Assembly: GCF_900258515.1 (NCBI RefSeq)
Contig: NZ_LT984884.1
Span: 3,558,077 to 3,622,076 of the forward strand
Direction: 5' to 3'
DNA length: 64,000 nucleotides
Origin: Lentibacillus sp. Marseille-P4043
GTDB taxonomy: Bacteria; Bacillota; Bacilli; Bacillales; Amphibacillaceae
The notes under the pieces are model-generated. The model ran no database searches. It saw only the letters and a list, made by a program, of their open reading frames with translations, and had not been told where the DNA came from. Of the stretch, positions 9,226 to 18,282 are shown in pieces (position 1 is the first letter of the stretch; every line of letters begins with the position of its first letter). Made by a program: the position numbers and the translations under genes.

Positions 9226-10688
9226 CTAATCAACGCTTTCAATTGCAGCTGCTACCTGATTTGTTTCTTCAATTGCTAATGATAATTTTGTCATCCGATT
9301 CACTTGTTCATCTACCATCGCTTCTAACTCCTCGATGGTCGCAGTTGTCTCCTCAATTACGGAAGCCAAATGATCCACTGAATTATCTATTGTTTCAGAA
9401 GATGTCTGAATTTCATTTGCTTGTTTTTTTAAGTAACCAAGATAACTAATAAAGTTTGCCAATTGATTTGTAATACTAGCAAAGTTCTCTTTTGCTTCTT
9501 TCGCATTGCCAACACTTTGTTGCAATTGCACTTTTTGTTCGTCCACTTCTTGGCGTGCTTCTTGGACATCAGTTTCAATTGATGCTTGGTTTTGACTTAT
9601 TTGCTTGGCTGTTTTCTGTGACACTTCAGCAAGCTTACGAACTTCACCGGCCACAACAGCAAATCCCTTGCCAAACTCTCCTGCCCTTGCCGCCTCAATG
9701 CTTGCATTTAGTGCAAGTAAATTCGTTTGTTCGGCGATATCTTGGATTTTTCCTGTATATGTATTATTTTCATCTATACGTTTCACTAATTGATCCATAT
9801 TTTTTCTTAGCAGCTCAAATGATTGCTGGAAGCCATCCAATGTTACCGTTAACTGTTCAACTGAATGCTGCCCTTTTGACGACAACATTTTCAATTCCTC
9901 ACCATCTTGGGTACTTTTTTCAAAAGATGCAATCATTTTTTCTAATCGGTTATTTGTCCCCTCTGTAGTTGTCGAAATCGTTGTTGCTGTGTCCGCTTGG
10001 GATTGACTTGCCTTCGTGATTTCCTGAAACGCCAACCGCATCTCGTCCATCGATTGAGCATTCAAATTACTATCGTGATCAATGATATTCATTTGTTTCC
10101 TTACATTTTGCGTCCCGTCCTGTATTAATTTAGCTCGGTTTGTCTTTTCCTCAGACTGTTTTTCACTTTCATCCAATGCGGTCCGAACATCAACTAACAA
10201 TCTCCTAGCTATCCTTACTTGTATTACTAACACTACAAATACTAAAATAAAAAAACGATCGTGATCGCAGTAGCGCGCAAATCAAAACCAATCATTTCGC
10301 CCTTTGCCATTACAAAGTAGGTTAGTACTGAAAGACCTAATATTCCACCTGTTACTAAAACAGTGAGAGAAAGTGAAATAGCTGCTACAGCTAGCACATA
10401 GAATGCAAACAGCATATTGGTAACATAGTCAGAGCTTAAAATGATCATAAAAGCAATACTTGACAAACTTATGATCGCTAAATATGGAATTACCATTGGA
10501 TAAACTTTTTTTAAATGTAATAAACCGATAGCTGCTATACTAATGGCCCCGCCGATTCCAAGTGCCAATAGGTTTTCCTTTGGTGCCCCAACGATAATTT
10601 CTGCACCTGTACCTAGGAAAAGTGAAAACAATAAAATGTAAAATAAAATTCGATTTTGCTGATGAATAATCCGATTATTATCCTGCAT
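9226..10688 (-). pseudogene. Methyl-accepting chemotaxis protein, frameshifted at a 7-base homopolymer
   Basis: Two reading frames together make one chemoreceptor. The first (start ATG 10688, GGAGG ribosome site) encodes about six membrane segments and ends in ITIVFLF followed by a stop codon. The second continues with [18 protein letters not shown], a HAMP-less linker and a full signalling domain with the conserved tip [21 protein letters not shown]. The frames separate in an A7 run at 10249-10255 (T7 on the coding strand). Eight T would join them into one continuous last membrane helix. This is either a recent mutation, a phase-variable switch, or a sequencing error. If intact, the product would be a membrane receptor of about 486 residues feeding CheA/CheW. 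Confidence 0.85.
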
Positions 10689-10749
10689 ACATTTATTTCC
10701 TCCATGTATATTGTCCTGATTAAAAAGTACTATTTCCACTTGTTGAAAA

Positions 10750-10773
10750 GGCTTCACCTAATATGGGTGAAGC
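10750..10773 (-). terminator. Terminator of the IDEAL-domain gene
   Basis: Stem GGCTTCACC / GGGTGAAGCC, 23 bases past the stop codon, with T-rich sequence after it on the minus strand. Confidence 0.75.
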
Positions 10774-10795
10774 CAAATTTTAAATCTAGATTAAC

Positions 10796-11029
10796 CTATT
10801 CCCAAATATAGTGCCTATATGCTTCGCTCCATTTTAAAAATGCTTCTTTGTTTCCTTCATCAATCGCATTATTTATAGCATCTTCCAGGCGTGCTTTATT
10901 CCAACTAAAACATAACTCATCTAACAACAATCGGGATGATAGCTTTAACTCGTATGGAATTTCTCGTTTTGCGTGTAGCATATCACCTTCATACCGATAA
11001 TACCGGTAAATTAATTTTTGCTTTTTCAT
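10796..11029 (-). CDS. IDEAL-domain small protein
   Basis: 77-residue protein. The C-terminal 40 residues (RLEDAINNAIDEGNKEAFL and beyond) match the short helical IDEAL domain found in Bacillus proteins such as YozD and YpiB. The N-terminal half (MKKQKLIYRYYRYEGDM) is basic and aromatic. ATG 11029 is chosen because a GGGGGT ribosome site precedes it. Function is unknown; IDEAL domains are thought to mediate protein contacts. Confidence 0.65.
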   Translation of the reverse strand: MKKQKLIYRYYRYEGDMLHAKREIPYELKLSSRLLLDELCFSWNKARLEDAINNAIDEGNKEAFLKWSEAYRHYIWE

Positions 11030-11259
11030 GGAACATACCCCCTTGTTCCTTTTTTCTATTATCCTAAATTTTGTGAATAATTTCAATGAAAAAGCACCAA
11101 TTTTTTAAAAAACTTCATATTAAATTTTACCTAACGAAACTTACTTTACGCTTGTAAATACATATAACCATACGCTTGAATGTTTCTCTAGACCCACCAT
11201 GCTCTACTTTGGTAGACTAAATAAGCTAATATGAAAAGCGTTTTGGAGGCGGCAATTCC

Positions 11260-12138
11260 ATGAATCAACCAGATAATCTAAAAAAAGGTGAAAAAGGTGC
11301 TTGGATCAGCATCTTTGCTTATATTTTTTTAGCAATCACAAAATTAGTTGTTGCCCAAATAGGTAATTCCGAAGCGTTACGCGCAGACGGATTAAATAAC
11401 TCAACAGACGTGGTTGCCTCAATTGCGGTTCTTATCGGTTTAAAAATATCAAGAAAACCTCCCGATGAAGACCATCACTATGGACATTATCGGGCTGAAA
11501 CCATTGCTTCATTATTTGCAGCTTTTATCATGATGTCAGTCGGTTTACAGGTTCTCTATGACACATGCAAAAAAATGATTACGGGGCACACTGTTCAGCC
11601 AGACATGCTGACAGCTTGGACAGCAATAGGCGCTGCAGCTGTGATGTTTTTCGTTTACCGTTACAATGCTGCGCTTGCAAAAAAGGTACAAAGCACTTCT
11701 CTTCACGCCGCTGCACAAGATAATCGATCTGATGCACTTGTTAGTATTGGAGCATTCATTGGCATCATTGGTGCACAAATCGGTTTATTCTGGTTAGACC
11801 CGCTGGCAGGGTTTATTGTTGGTGTTATCATCTGTAAAACAGCCTGGGATATTTTTAAAGACTCCACACACACGTTAACAGATGGTTTCGATGAAAAGCT
11901 GCTAACAAAAATAAAAGCAAGCATCGCCAAAGTAGACGAGGTCAAAGAGGTTTATGATGTCAAAGGCCGTATTCACGGAAATCAAACGTTTATTGAAATT
12001 ACTATTCTTGTTGACCCAACCCTTAATGTAAAAGAAAGTCATGACATAACGGAGCGTATTGAACGTTTTCTGGCTGAAACACATAACATTTCATATGCCC
12101 ATATTCATATCGAACCATATCCAAAGCAACACAAATAA
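11260..12138 (+). CDS. Cation diffusion facilitator, probable Mn2+ exporter (MneS/MneP-like)
   Basis: 292-residue CDF antiporter that moves a divalent metal out of the cytoplasm in exchange for protons. It has six membrane segments in residues 1-200 and a C-terminal cytoplasmic ferredoxin-like domain ending in YAHIHIEPYP. The metal site motifs are NxxxD in helix 2 (NNSTD) and DxxxD in helix 5 (DNRSD). That combination is the one reported for Mn-exporting CDFs, whereas Zn transporters usually show HxxxD. The histidine-rich loop DEDHHYGHYRAE is also present. B. subtilis has two such exporters (MneP, MneS) and I cannot say which is the orthologue. Confidence 0.85.
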   Translation: MNQPDNLKKGEKGAWISIFAYIFLAITKLVVAQIGNSEALRADGLNNSTDVVASIAVLIGLKISRKPPDEDHHYGHYRAETIASLFAAFIMMSVGLQVLYDTCKKMITGHTVQPDMLTAWTAIGAAAVMFFVYRYNAALAKKVQSTSLHAAAQDNRSDALVSIGAFIGIIGAQIGLFWLDPLAGFIVGVIICKTAWDIFKDSTHTLTDGFDEKLLTKIKASIAKVDEVKEVYDVKGRIHGNQTFIEITILVDPTLNVKESHDITERIERFLAETHNISYAHIHIEPYPKQHK

Positions 12139-12176
12139 CCGCGCGTTCTCTTCCTTCGAAGAAAACGCGCGGTTAT
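12135..12176. terminator. Terminator of the CDF gene
   Basis: Long GC-rich stem ATAACCGCGCGTT / AACGCGCGGTTAT starting at the stop codon, between convergent genes. Confidence 0.85.
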
Positions 12177-12201
12177 TCATATAAGTGCCAATATAACTGT
12201 T

Positions 12202-12732
12202 TTATTTCCATGTTGCCAACAATTCATCAATACTTTCCCATCCATATGCTGTCTCCTGATACGTTCCTTCCCCGATTGTCGTTTCCTCTTCTCCAACTGG
12301 CTTTGCGCGATATCGTTCATAAAACCTGCTTGACGGATTCTGAGTTAACACCCACACAAGCAGCGATTCATACCCATGTTCTTTCATTTCTTCGGCAAAA
12401 ACTCTTAACAATTTCGCACCTAACCCTTTTCGTTGATATCCTGGCAGCAAATAAATTGTATAAATCTCACTATCATATTGAAATCGTTTTGTCCGTTCGG
12501 GTCCGCCAGAAACAAAACCGATAACGTCGACATCATTCGAAATGACAAATGTACACTGCTCTTTTTTTTGCATTCGTAAAACTGTTTCCCATAACGTTTT
12601 CCGATTCTCATATGTAATATTCGATAAATCCTTCTCATCCACCAAGTCGGTGTACGTATTTTTCCAGCTGCGCACATGAATATTCGCTATTGCCTCTGCA
12701 TCAGCGAAAACAGCTCTCCTAATTGAATACAT
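12202..12732 (-). CDS. GNAT family N-acetyltransferase
   Basis: 176-residue acetyltransferase. The N-terminal strand IRRAVFADAEAIANIHVRSW and the acetyl-CoA pyrophosphate loop LPGYQRKGLGAKLL (the Q/R-x-x-G-x-G/A motif) identify the GNAT fold. The segment QNPSSRFYERYRAKPVGEE near the C-terminus is the usual GNAT end. The acceptor substrate is unknown. It is a single gene facing the CDF gene. Confidence 0.85.
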   Translation of the reverse strand: MYSIRRAVFADAEAIANIHVRSWKNTYTDLVDEKDLSNITYENRKTLWETVLRMQKKEQCTFVISNDVDVIGFVSGGPERTKRFQYDSEIYTIYLLPGYQRKGLGAKLLRVFAEEMKEHGYESLLVWVLTQNPSSRFYERYRAKPVGEEETTIGEGTYQETAYGWESIDELLATWK

Positions 12733-13019
12733 TGTACCATCCCCCTGCCATTCCCCGTAAAATCTATTTTCTTATTATAAATGATTACATGACTACTTTA
12801 CTAAGAGGCGCTTATTTAGCTATTTTTTATATAATGCTCTTTTCTAAAGGATTGTTGTTGTTTTACACAATACTCAACTTTCGCACCTTTAAAAAGGGAA
12901 TTCACTTAGTTTACGATTGTACTTACAGCCACCTAAGATAATGTTTTTGACAAAAAAATATCCTTACGAACCTACTGAAAAGATTCAATTTTTTTATAGA
13001 AGTAGGTTGTCGAAATACC
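12733..13019. other. Gene-free spacer
   Basis: AT-rich sequence with no supported gene or site. It leads into the first hairpin repeat. Confidence 0.6.
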
Positions 13020-13193
13020 GCAACTTGAATATACTTCGCTTTCCGTGGGCGAGTGTCGAGCCTCCTTGCCCCGGCGAGGGGTATGTCGACGTTGCCCGCA
13101 GAGGGCGATTTTAGTCGACCTACCTTTTCTGTCGTCCTCCGGGGTCTCCCCGATCTCTTACTTCCCACTGGAGTCTACGTATATTCAAGTTGC
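13020..13193 (+). repeat. Hairpin repeat element, copy 1 (long form)
   Basis: 174-bp GC-rich island bounded by a perfect 15-bp inverted repeat: GCAACTTGAATATAC at 13020-13034 and GTATATTCAAGTTGC at 13179-13193. The core shares with 29312-29529 the blocks CGCTTTCCG-GGGC, GCCTCCTTGCCCCGGCGAGG, GTATGTCGACGTTG and TTTTAGTCGACCT. No coding capacity is supported. Confidence 0.8.
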
Positions 13194-13363
13194 TAGCATA
13201 AGCGGTCATAATTTTTTTCAGCAACAAACTCTTTTCAGTACTATATATACCCTTCTTAATGGTACCTAAAGTATGTGCAGTTAACATATGACTTTTCTTA
13301 CTTCGTTTTAAAACTATTTACGTATGACTGATAAAGCATTCACTATTATAAAGTACTACACTA

Positions 13364-13494
13364 GTTGCCTGGAACGAAAGGTGACTGACTCCTGCGGGAA
13401 AAGCACGTGTCTGAAGACCCCGCAGGAAGTGGGTTTTTTCCGAGGAGGCTGAAGCCGTGCCCGCGGAAAGCTGTCACCTTTCGTGGAAGGCAAC
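13364..13494 (-). repeat. Hairpin repeat element, copy 2 (short form)
   Basis: 131-bp element. Its end arms pair with each other: GTTGCCT-n3-ACGAAAGGTGAC on the left, and on the right the reverse complement with three mismatched bases. The core reads ACTCCTGCGGGAAAAGC, GAAGACCCCGCAG, CGAGGAGGCTGAAGCCG and GCCCGCGGAAAGC. Its reverse complement matches the core of copies 1 and 4, without their middle insertion. Confidence 0.8.
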
Positions 13495-13571
13495 GGTGGC
13501 ATAACACTTATTACATTTATACATTTTTTTGTCTATAAAAAAGCAATAGACATTACGAAACGAAAAGGGCT

Positions 13572-13868
13572 TTATATAATAGCAAATAGAAACACCGTAA
13601 CAATTGCACCAATAACGACCAAAAAAACATTCAAACCGATATACGCTAAAATAATTGCAACAATCCCGCCAATAATACCCACATGTGGCTCTCCGGCCTT
13701 TACAGACATAATTCCGGGGAAAATTAGCGCACCTAATGCAGCATATGGAATCGCATTTAACCACCGATTAGCCCATTCCGGAAAATGGATTTTATCGACA
13801 ATATATGCTGGGACTAATCTAGGAATCATTGTTACAAGTGACATGCCGATAATAATCGCAACAATCAT
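13572..13868 (-). CDS. azlD: Branched-chain amino acid exporter small subunit AzlD
   Basis: 98-residue, very hydrophobic protein with about four membrane segments. The AzlD family features are the early MIPRLVPAYIV motif and PYAALGALIFPGIM in the middle. AzlC and AzlD together export branched-chain amino acids. The start overlaps the azlC stop by four bases (ATGA), so the two are translationally coupled. Confidence 0.88.
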   Translation of the reverse strand: MIVAIIIGMSLVTMIPRLVPAYIVDKIHFPEWANRWLNAIPYAALGALIFPGIMSVKAGEPHVGIIGGIVAIILAYIGLNVFLVVIGAIVTVFLFAII

Positions 13869-14596
13869 GATTGGTCCTCCCCCTTCAGTAAATAAATTCC
13901 ACTTAAGCCGCCTAAAACTGTTCCAAACACAATTGCCCAGCCCTCACTCATAAATAGTCCAAATAATGTATTAATAAGCATCGCAATAATAGCAATTAAT
14001 CCTACTTTTAGTTCCTTTTTTACAGATGGAATCAACAACCCGATAAACATAGCGTATAATGCAATTCCCATGCTTTGGCTAAGTTTTTCGGGAATTACTT
14101 CGCCGAGAATGCCACCTAAAAAAGAACCAAAAACCCATGAAAAATAAGCCGTTAAAATTAATGCTGTATAAAAAAGTGCTCCTTTTTCCTCTTTGGCTTC
14201 TTTCGTATGTAACGATGACACTGCAAACGTTTCATCTGTCAACCCTAATGATAAAGGAACTTTCCAGCTTCGTCCAATCCCCCGTAAGCGATTCATAAAG
14301 GACAAACTCATAACAAAATGACGAAAATTAAGGACAAAAGTTGCGACAATTATTTCAATTGCCCCTGCACCAACCGCAATCATATTAGCTCCCATAAACT
14401 GACTTGCACCAGCAAATACGAGCACACTCATTAACGTTAACTCAGTTAGAGACATTCCAGACTGTTTTGCTAAAACACCATAAGTAATCGCAATTGGTAA
14501 ATATCCCACCATAATTGGAAACCCAACCATTACACCTCTTTTAACCATTTGTATGGAAGGTGATGCTTCATTTTTCTTAAGCGCATTCGTTGCCAT
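13865..14596 (-). CDS. azlC: Branched-chain amino acid exporter large subunit AzlC
   Basis: 243-residue membrane protein of the AzlC family. Diagnostic stretches are GVMVGFPIMVGYLPIAITYGV near the N-terminus (about 20-40), FAGASQFMGANMI around 62-74, and LNFRHFVMSLS. It should form the permease with AzlD. The B. subtilis homologue is in an AzlB-controlled operon, but here azlCD stand alone. They are divergent from the T-box transcript, with their 5' ends about 90 bases apart. Confidence 0.9.
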   Translation of the reverse strand: MATNALKKNEASPSIQMVKRGVMVGFPIMVGYLPIAITYGVLAKQSGMSLTELTLMSVLVFAGASQFMGANMIAVGAGAIEIIVATFVLNFRHFVMSLSFMNRLRGIGRSWKVPLSLGLTDETFAVSSLHTKEAKEEKGALFYTALILTAYFSWVFGSFLGGILGEVIPEKLSQSMGIALYAMFIGLLIPSVKKELKVGLIAIIAMLINTLFGLFMSEGWAIVFGTVLGGLSGIYLLKGEDQS

Positions 14597-14682
14597 GTTT
14601 CGTATCCCCTTGATTTGAAAATTTAGCCTATTATAACTGATATTTTGAATTTTAAAAAGTATTTAATCTGGAGAAATACATA

Positions 14683-14712
14683 TTGACAGATTGTACAACA
14701 ACGATGTATATT
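14683..14712 (+). promoter_or_regulatory. Sigma-A promoter of the T-box transcript
   Basis: Consensus TTGACA at 14683-14688 and TATATT at 14707-14712 with an 18-bp spacer. Confidence 0.7.
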
Positions 14713-14734
14713 CAAAATTAATATTTCTAATTTG

Positions 14735-14941
14735 AATAGGATTATCCGTGAATGCGAAGTAAAATCATTCTAAGCAGCAATAGAGACTGGGTGGTGGCTG
14801 GAAACCCTGGCAGGATTGGTTTGAATTACACATTCAAGTTAAGAACGGATCTTTTTGATAGAAGAGGATGGTTTCAAATCATCAATCAGGGTGGTACCGC
14901 GGAGAAAAGCTTCGTCCCTATTTTGGGATGAAGCTTTTTTA
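14735..14941 (+). ncRNA. T-box leader, specifier codon UAC (Tyr)
   Basis: Transcription antitermination leader that binds uncharged tRNA. The T-box sequence CAGGGTGGTACCGCGG is at 14887-14902. The stem I apical part is seen as AGAGACTGGG and GGTGGCTGGAAACCC near 14782-14812. The specifier loop strand is GAATTACACATTC, which places TAC at 14827-14829 followed by the usual purine. The T-box bulge UGGU would pair with an ACCA tRNA end, that is a discriminator A, as in tRNA-Tyr. A terminator (AAGCTTCGTCCC / GGGATGAAGCTT plus T-run) ends near 14941. The leader starts about 20 bases after the -10 box. Confidence 0.9.
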
Positions 14942-15009
14942 TTTTTGTTGCTATCGGCCCCGCAAAAAACACTATATAAAAATCAACGAACAACAAGGAG
15001 GAAAAATCA

Positions 15010-16380
15010 ATGTTTCCAATCAACCCAAAGCATAATCCAAAAGTCAGCGAGTCGATTTTTTTCTTTATCGTTATCATCGGACTCATTAGTTATTTCATCA
15101 TTGGATTGGGATCTGAACCACATGTACCGATTATACTCGGAATTTTCTTGCTTGTTGCCTATGGATTGGTTAATCACATTCCATTTAAAACACTTGAAGA
15201 AGGAATGATCGCTGGAGCCAAGTCTGGAATGGCTGCCATTTTTCTATTTTTATTAATTGGTGTGTTAATTAGCAGTTGGATGATGAGTGGGACCATTCCT
15301 ACCCTAATCAATACAGGGTTTAGCTTCATCGGTGGGACATGGTTTTATGCTATTGTCTTTGCAATTACAGCGATTGTAGGAGTCTCACTTGGTAGCTCAT
15401 TAACGACAACAGCAACGATCGGAGTCGCCTTTATTGGGATGGCAAATGCCCTTGATGCTTCAATGGCAATTACTGCAGGTGCCATTGTCTCTGGTGCATT
15501 TTTCGGTGATAAAATGTCGCCATTGTCCGACACAACCAATTTGGCATCAACCATTGTCCAGGTGGATTTATTTGATCATATTAAACATATGAGCTTAACG
15601 ACGATTCCAGCATTTATAATTACATTTATTATCTTTGTATTTTTATCACCAAACGGGACGGTCCCACTTCAAAAAGTCGCAGCCTATCAAGATGCTTTGG
15701 CTGCAACTGACTTAATCCATTGGACCTCCTGGCTGCCGCTAATCGTGTTAGTTATCTGTACTATTTTTAGAACACCTGCATTCATCGCACTTGCATTAAG
15801 TAGTTCATTGGCAACATTGCTAGCAAGTTTTACAAGCCAATTATCCTGGTCAGAAATATGGACGATTTGGTTTAGTGGATATTCGGCAAATACTGATTTT
15901 CAACCGGTTAATGACTTATTGACAAGGGGCGGAATAAATAGCATGCTATTCACCGTCTCGCTCGTTATTCTGGCATTAGGTTTTGGCGGATTGCTATTTG
16001 TTACGGGAATCGTTCCATCGATTTTAAACGCATTTAAGGAAAAACTGAAGAAGGTTCGGACCGTCATTATTTCTACAGCGGCAACGGCAATAGGGGTAAA
16101 TGTTTTAATTGGTGAACAATATTTATCCATTATGTTGACAGGGGAGACATATAAAGGTATTTACCATAAAGCCGGTCTTCCTAACAAGGTGTTGTCACGA
16201 ACATTGGAGGATGCCGGAACCGTGATAAATCCGCTCGTTCCTTGGAGTGTTTGCGGTGTATTTATTGCAGATGTTTTGGGGGTTTCGGTATTAACCTATT
16301 TACCGTTTGCTTTCTTTTGTCTTATAAGCCCGATCATCACCATCCTTTTCGGAGGCAAGAAATTGAAACAAGCTGACTAG
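15010..16380 (+). CDS. NhaC-family carrier under tyrosine T-box control (candidate tyrosine transporter)
   Basis: 456-residue integral membrane protein with about 11-12 hydrophobic segments, of the NhaC Na+/H+ antiporter family. Family signatures include GVSLGSSLTTTATIGVAFIG near 118-137, GAFFGDKMSPLSDTTNLAS near 162-180, and INPLVPWSVCGVFIADVLGV near the C-terminus. The gene follows a T-box whose specifier reads Tyr. T-box-controlled NhaC homologues have been proposed in comparative studies to carry an amino acid, so tyrosine uptake with Na+ is more likely than pH homeostasis. This is inference. The ATG has an AAGGAGG site. Confidence 0.85.
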   Translation: MFPINPKHNPKVSESIFFFIVIIGLISYFIIGLGSEPHVPIILGIFLLVAYGLVNHIPFKTLEEGMIAGAKSGMAAIFLFLLIGVLISSWMMSGTIPTLINTGFSFIGGTWFYAIVFAITAIVGVSLGSSLTTTATIGVAFIGMANALDASMAITAGAIVSGAFFGDKMSPLSDTTNLASTIVQVDLFDHIKHMSLTTIPAFIITFIIFVFLSPNGTVPLQKVAAYQDALAATDLIHWTSWLPLIVLVICTIFRTPAFIALALSSSLATLLASFTSQLSWSEIWTIWFSGYSANTDFQPVNDLLTRGGINSMLFTVSLVILALGFGGLLFVTGIVPSILNAFKEKLKKVRTVIISTAATAIGVNVLIGEQYLSIMLTGETYKGIYHKAGLPNKVLSRTLEDAGTVINPLVPWSVCGVFIADVLGVSVLTYLPFAFFCLISPIITILFGGKKLKQAD

Positions 16381-16408
16381 GCCATAACGGCCCAAGTCAG
16401 CTTGTTTC
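16365..16408. terminator. Convergent terminator overlapping the NhaC-family stop codon
   Basis: Perfect 14-bp stem GAAACAAGCTGACT / AGTCAGCTTGTTTC with an inner GGCC/GGCC pairing. It covers the last codons of the carrier and the end of the next gene. Confidence 0.8.
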
Positions 16409-17168
16409 ATACGATTTCCGCTAATTTACGCAACCCCTCTAACAACCGTGGGGAAGGACGGCAATATAAGGATTCCTCTAACACATGAATATTACCAGTT
16501 TGAATAGCTTTCATATTTTCCCAGCCAGGGCGTTTTGTTACTAGCTCTGGACGCATTTTTTCCTCTTTTACACCAACCCAGACCATACAAATGTGTTCTG
16601 GATCCCGCTTTTTTACGTCCTCCCAGTTGGTTTGAACACTAGCTTCATCTTCTGTATCAAAAATATTACGAGCACCAGCAAGCTTGCTGATTTCAGTCAG
16701 CCAATTGACTCTCCCAGGTGTAAACACGGGCTTTGGCCACCATTCCCAATAAAGACGAGGATTTTCCTCCCTATATTGCGCTTTCTCTTTAAAAGCTGCA
16801 ATTTCATTACGAAAACTATCCGCCTTTTCATGGCCAAGTTTTGTACAGTTCAATGCTTCTCCGACCGTTTGAATATCATCTGCTATTTCTTCAAGGGAAT
16901 TAGGATTTAAAATAATGTAAGGAAGCTCATATTCATCAAGTGCTTCGATATTTTTTTCCATACCTGGAACACTTAATGACGCCAACACGAGGTCAGGTTT
17001 TAATTCTGCAACCTTTTTCATATCAATTGACAGGTCAGGCCCTACTTTTGGTAACTGTTGAACTTCTACCGGCCAGTCTGAAAAGTTATCTACGCCTACT
17101 AATAGATCTGTCTTTTCTAAATAGGCAACGATTTCTGTATTACTTGGACAAATCGAAACAACTCGCAT
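16407..17168 (-). CDS. BtuF/cobalamin-binding-type substrate-binding protein without a signal peptide
   Basis: 253-residue protein with the helical-backbone periplasmic binding fold (class III, BtuF/FhuD-like). The N-terminus RVVSICPSNTEIVAYL and the region VGVDNFSDWPVE are typical of this family, as is the KPDLVLAS strand. It starts directly at the fold, with no signal peptide or lipobox, and no permease or ATPase gene is nearby. It may therefore act in the cytoplasm, as for similar orphan proteins in Bacilli, rather than in uptake. The ligand is unknown; cobalamin is only a family guess. Confidence 0.7.
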   Translation of the reverse strand: MRVVSICPSNTEIVAYLEKTDLLVGVDNFSDWPVEVQQLPKVGPDLSIDMKKVAELKPDLVLASLSVPGMEKNIEALDEYELPYIILNPNSLEEIADDIQTVGEALNCTKLGHEKADSFRNEIAAFKEKAQYREENPRLYWEWWPKPVFTPGRVNWLTEISKLAGARNIFDTEDEASVQTNWEDVKKRDPEHICMVWVGVKEEKMRPELVTKRPGWENMKAIQTGNIHVLEESLYCRPSPRLLEGLRKLAEIV

Positions 17169-17242
17169 TTTAGTCCCCCTCTATTTGATTTTACATTGAG
17201 GTCTGCTCGTGGTGTTGTTCCCCTTGTTCTGTCATTTCTTTA

Positions 17243-17995
17243 TTACGCATCTTGTTCCGTCGTAATTAATGGGCCATCTTTTGTAATCACAATGGTATGT
17301 TCATATTGAGCAGAGCGACCGCCATCGACCGTTCTTGCCGTCCAACCATTATCATCCATTTTACTATGCCAATCCCCTTCATTAATCATTGGCTCGATCG
17401 TGATAACCATTCCTTCTTTTAGGCGTACTCCTTTGTTTGGCAGACCAAAATGCGGGATGTGTGGATCTTCATGAATCGTCGGTCCAATTCCATGTCCAGT
17501 AAAATCTCGTACAACAGAAAAACCTTCTCCTTCAGCGTACGTTTGAATAGCATGCCCAATATCACCGATTCGACTTCCAACTTGTGCTTGTTCAATCCCT
17601 TTATATAGGGCTGTCTTTGTTACATCTAACAGTTTCTGTCCCACTTTATCGATGTTACCTACTGGAAACGTCCAAGCTGAGTCTGCTAATCCACCATTAA
17701 GGTTAACGACAATATCAACAGTCACAATGTCCCCTTCCACTAACTTTTCATCATTCGGAAATCCGTGGCAAATTTCATCGTTTACCGATGCACAGATTGC
17801 ATATGGATAGCCTTCAAAGCCTTTTTGTTCTGGAGTTGCACCATTGTCAGCCAAAAATTTCTCGACAAATGCATCAATCTCCATCGTTGTAACACCTGGT
17901 TTAACTAATTTGGCAATTTCTTTATGACATTCAATTAATAAATCTCCTGCCTTTTGCATCATTTCGACTTCGCGTTTACTTTTTCGTGTTATCAT
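17243..17995 (-). CDS. mapB: Type I methionine aminopeptidase (MapB/YflG-like)
   Basis: 250-residue metallopeptidase that removes the initiator methionine. The metal ligands are visible: Asp in TVDIVVNLNGGLADSAWTF (two Asp about 11 apart), His in FTGHGIGPTIHEDPHIPHFG, Glu in MVITIEPMI and Glu in YEHTIVIT. The length agrees with the second B. subtilis enzyme MapB (YflG). The essential Map is normally in the ribosomal protein cluster, so this stand-alone gene is likely the paralogue. Confidence 0.88.
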   Translation of the reverse strand: MITRKSKREVEMMQKAGDLLIECHKEIAKLVKPGVTTMEIDAFVEKFLADNGATPEQKGFEGYPYAICASVNDEICHGFPNDEKLVEGDIVTVDIVVNLNGGLADSAWTFPVGNIDKVGQKLLDVTKTALYKGIEQAQVGSRIGDIGHAIQTYAEGEGFSVVRDFTGHGIGPTIHEDPHIPHFGLPNKGVRLKEGMVITIEPMINEGDWHSKMDDNGWTARTVDGGRSAQYEHTIVITKDGPLITTEQDA

Positions 17996-18282
17996 AACTT
18001 TCTTCCTTTCGATCTATAACAAGATTATTTTTACTATATTTTTATGCACCCTAAAGTTTAACACAAATTCCCGATAAAATAATCCTAGATGAATCAATTT
18101 ATATTATGCGTGTTTATTGCCTTTATGTACGAATAAAAACTGCGGGCTCAAAAAAAACAGTCCATGCTTCAAGATAATCATTTTAAAAATGCCCACATTT
18201 AATTTTCCAAGCCCAATTCTTGTTTAGCCCTTCCATGTCTTTTTTAATTACATACATTGTTAATAAAAGGGAGGTGAAGTAA

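Noticed and set aside
13045-13269. Open frames over the GC-rich hairpin repeat at 13 kb
   Set aside because: Repeat core shared with 29 kb in a different reading context; no ribosome site.
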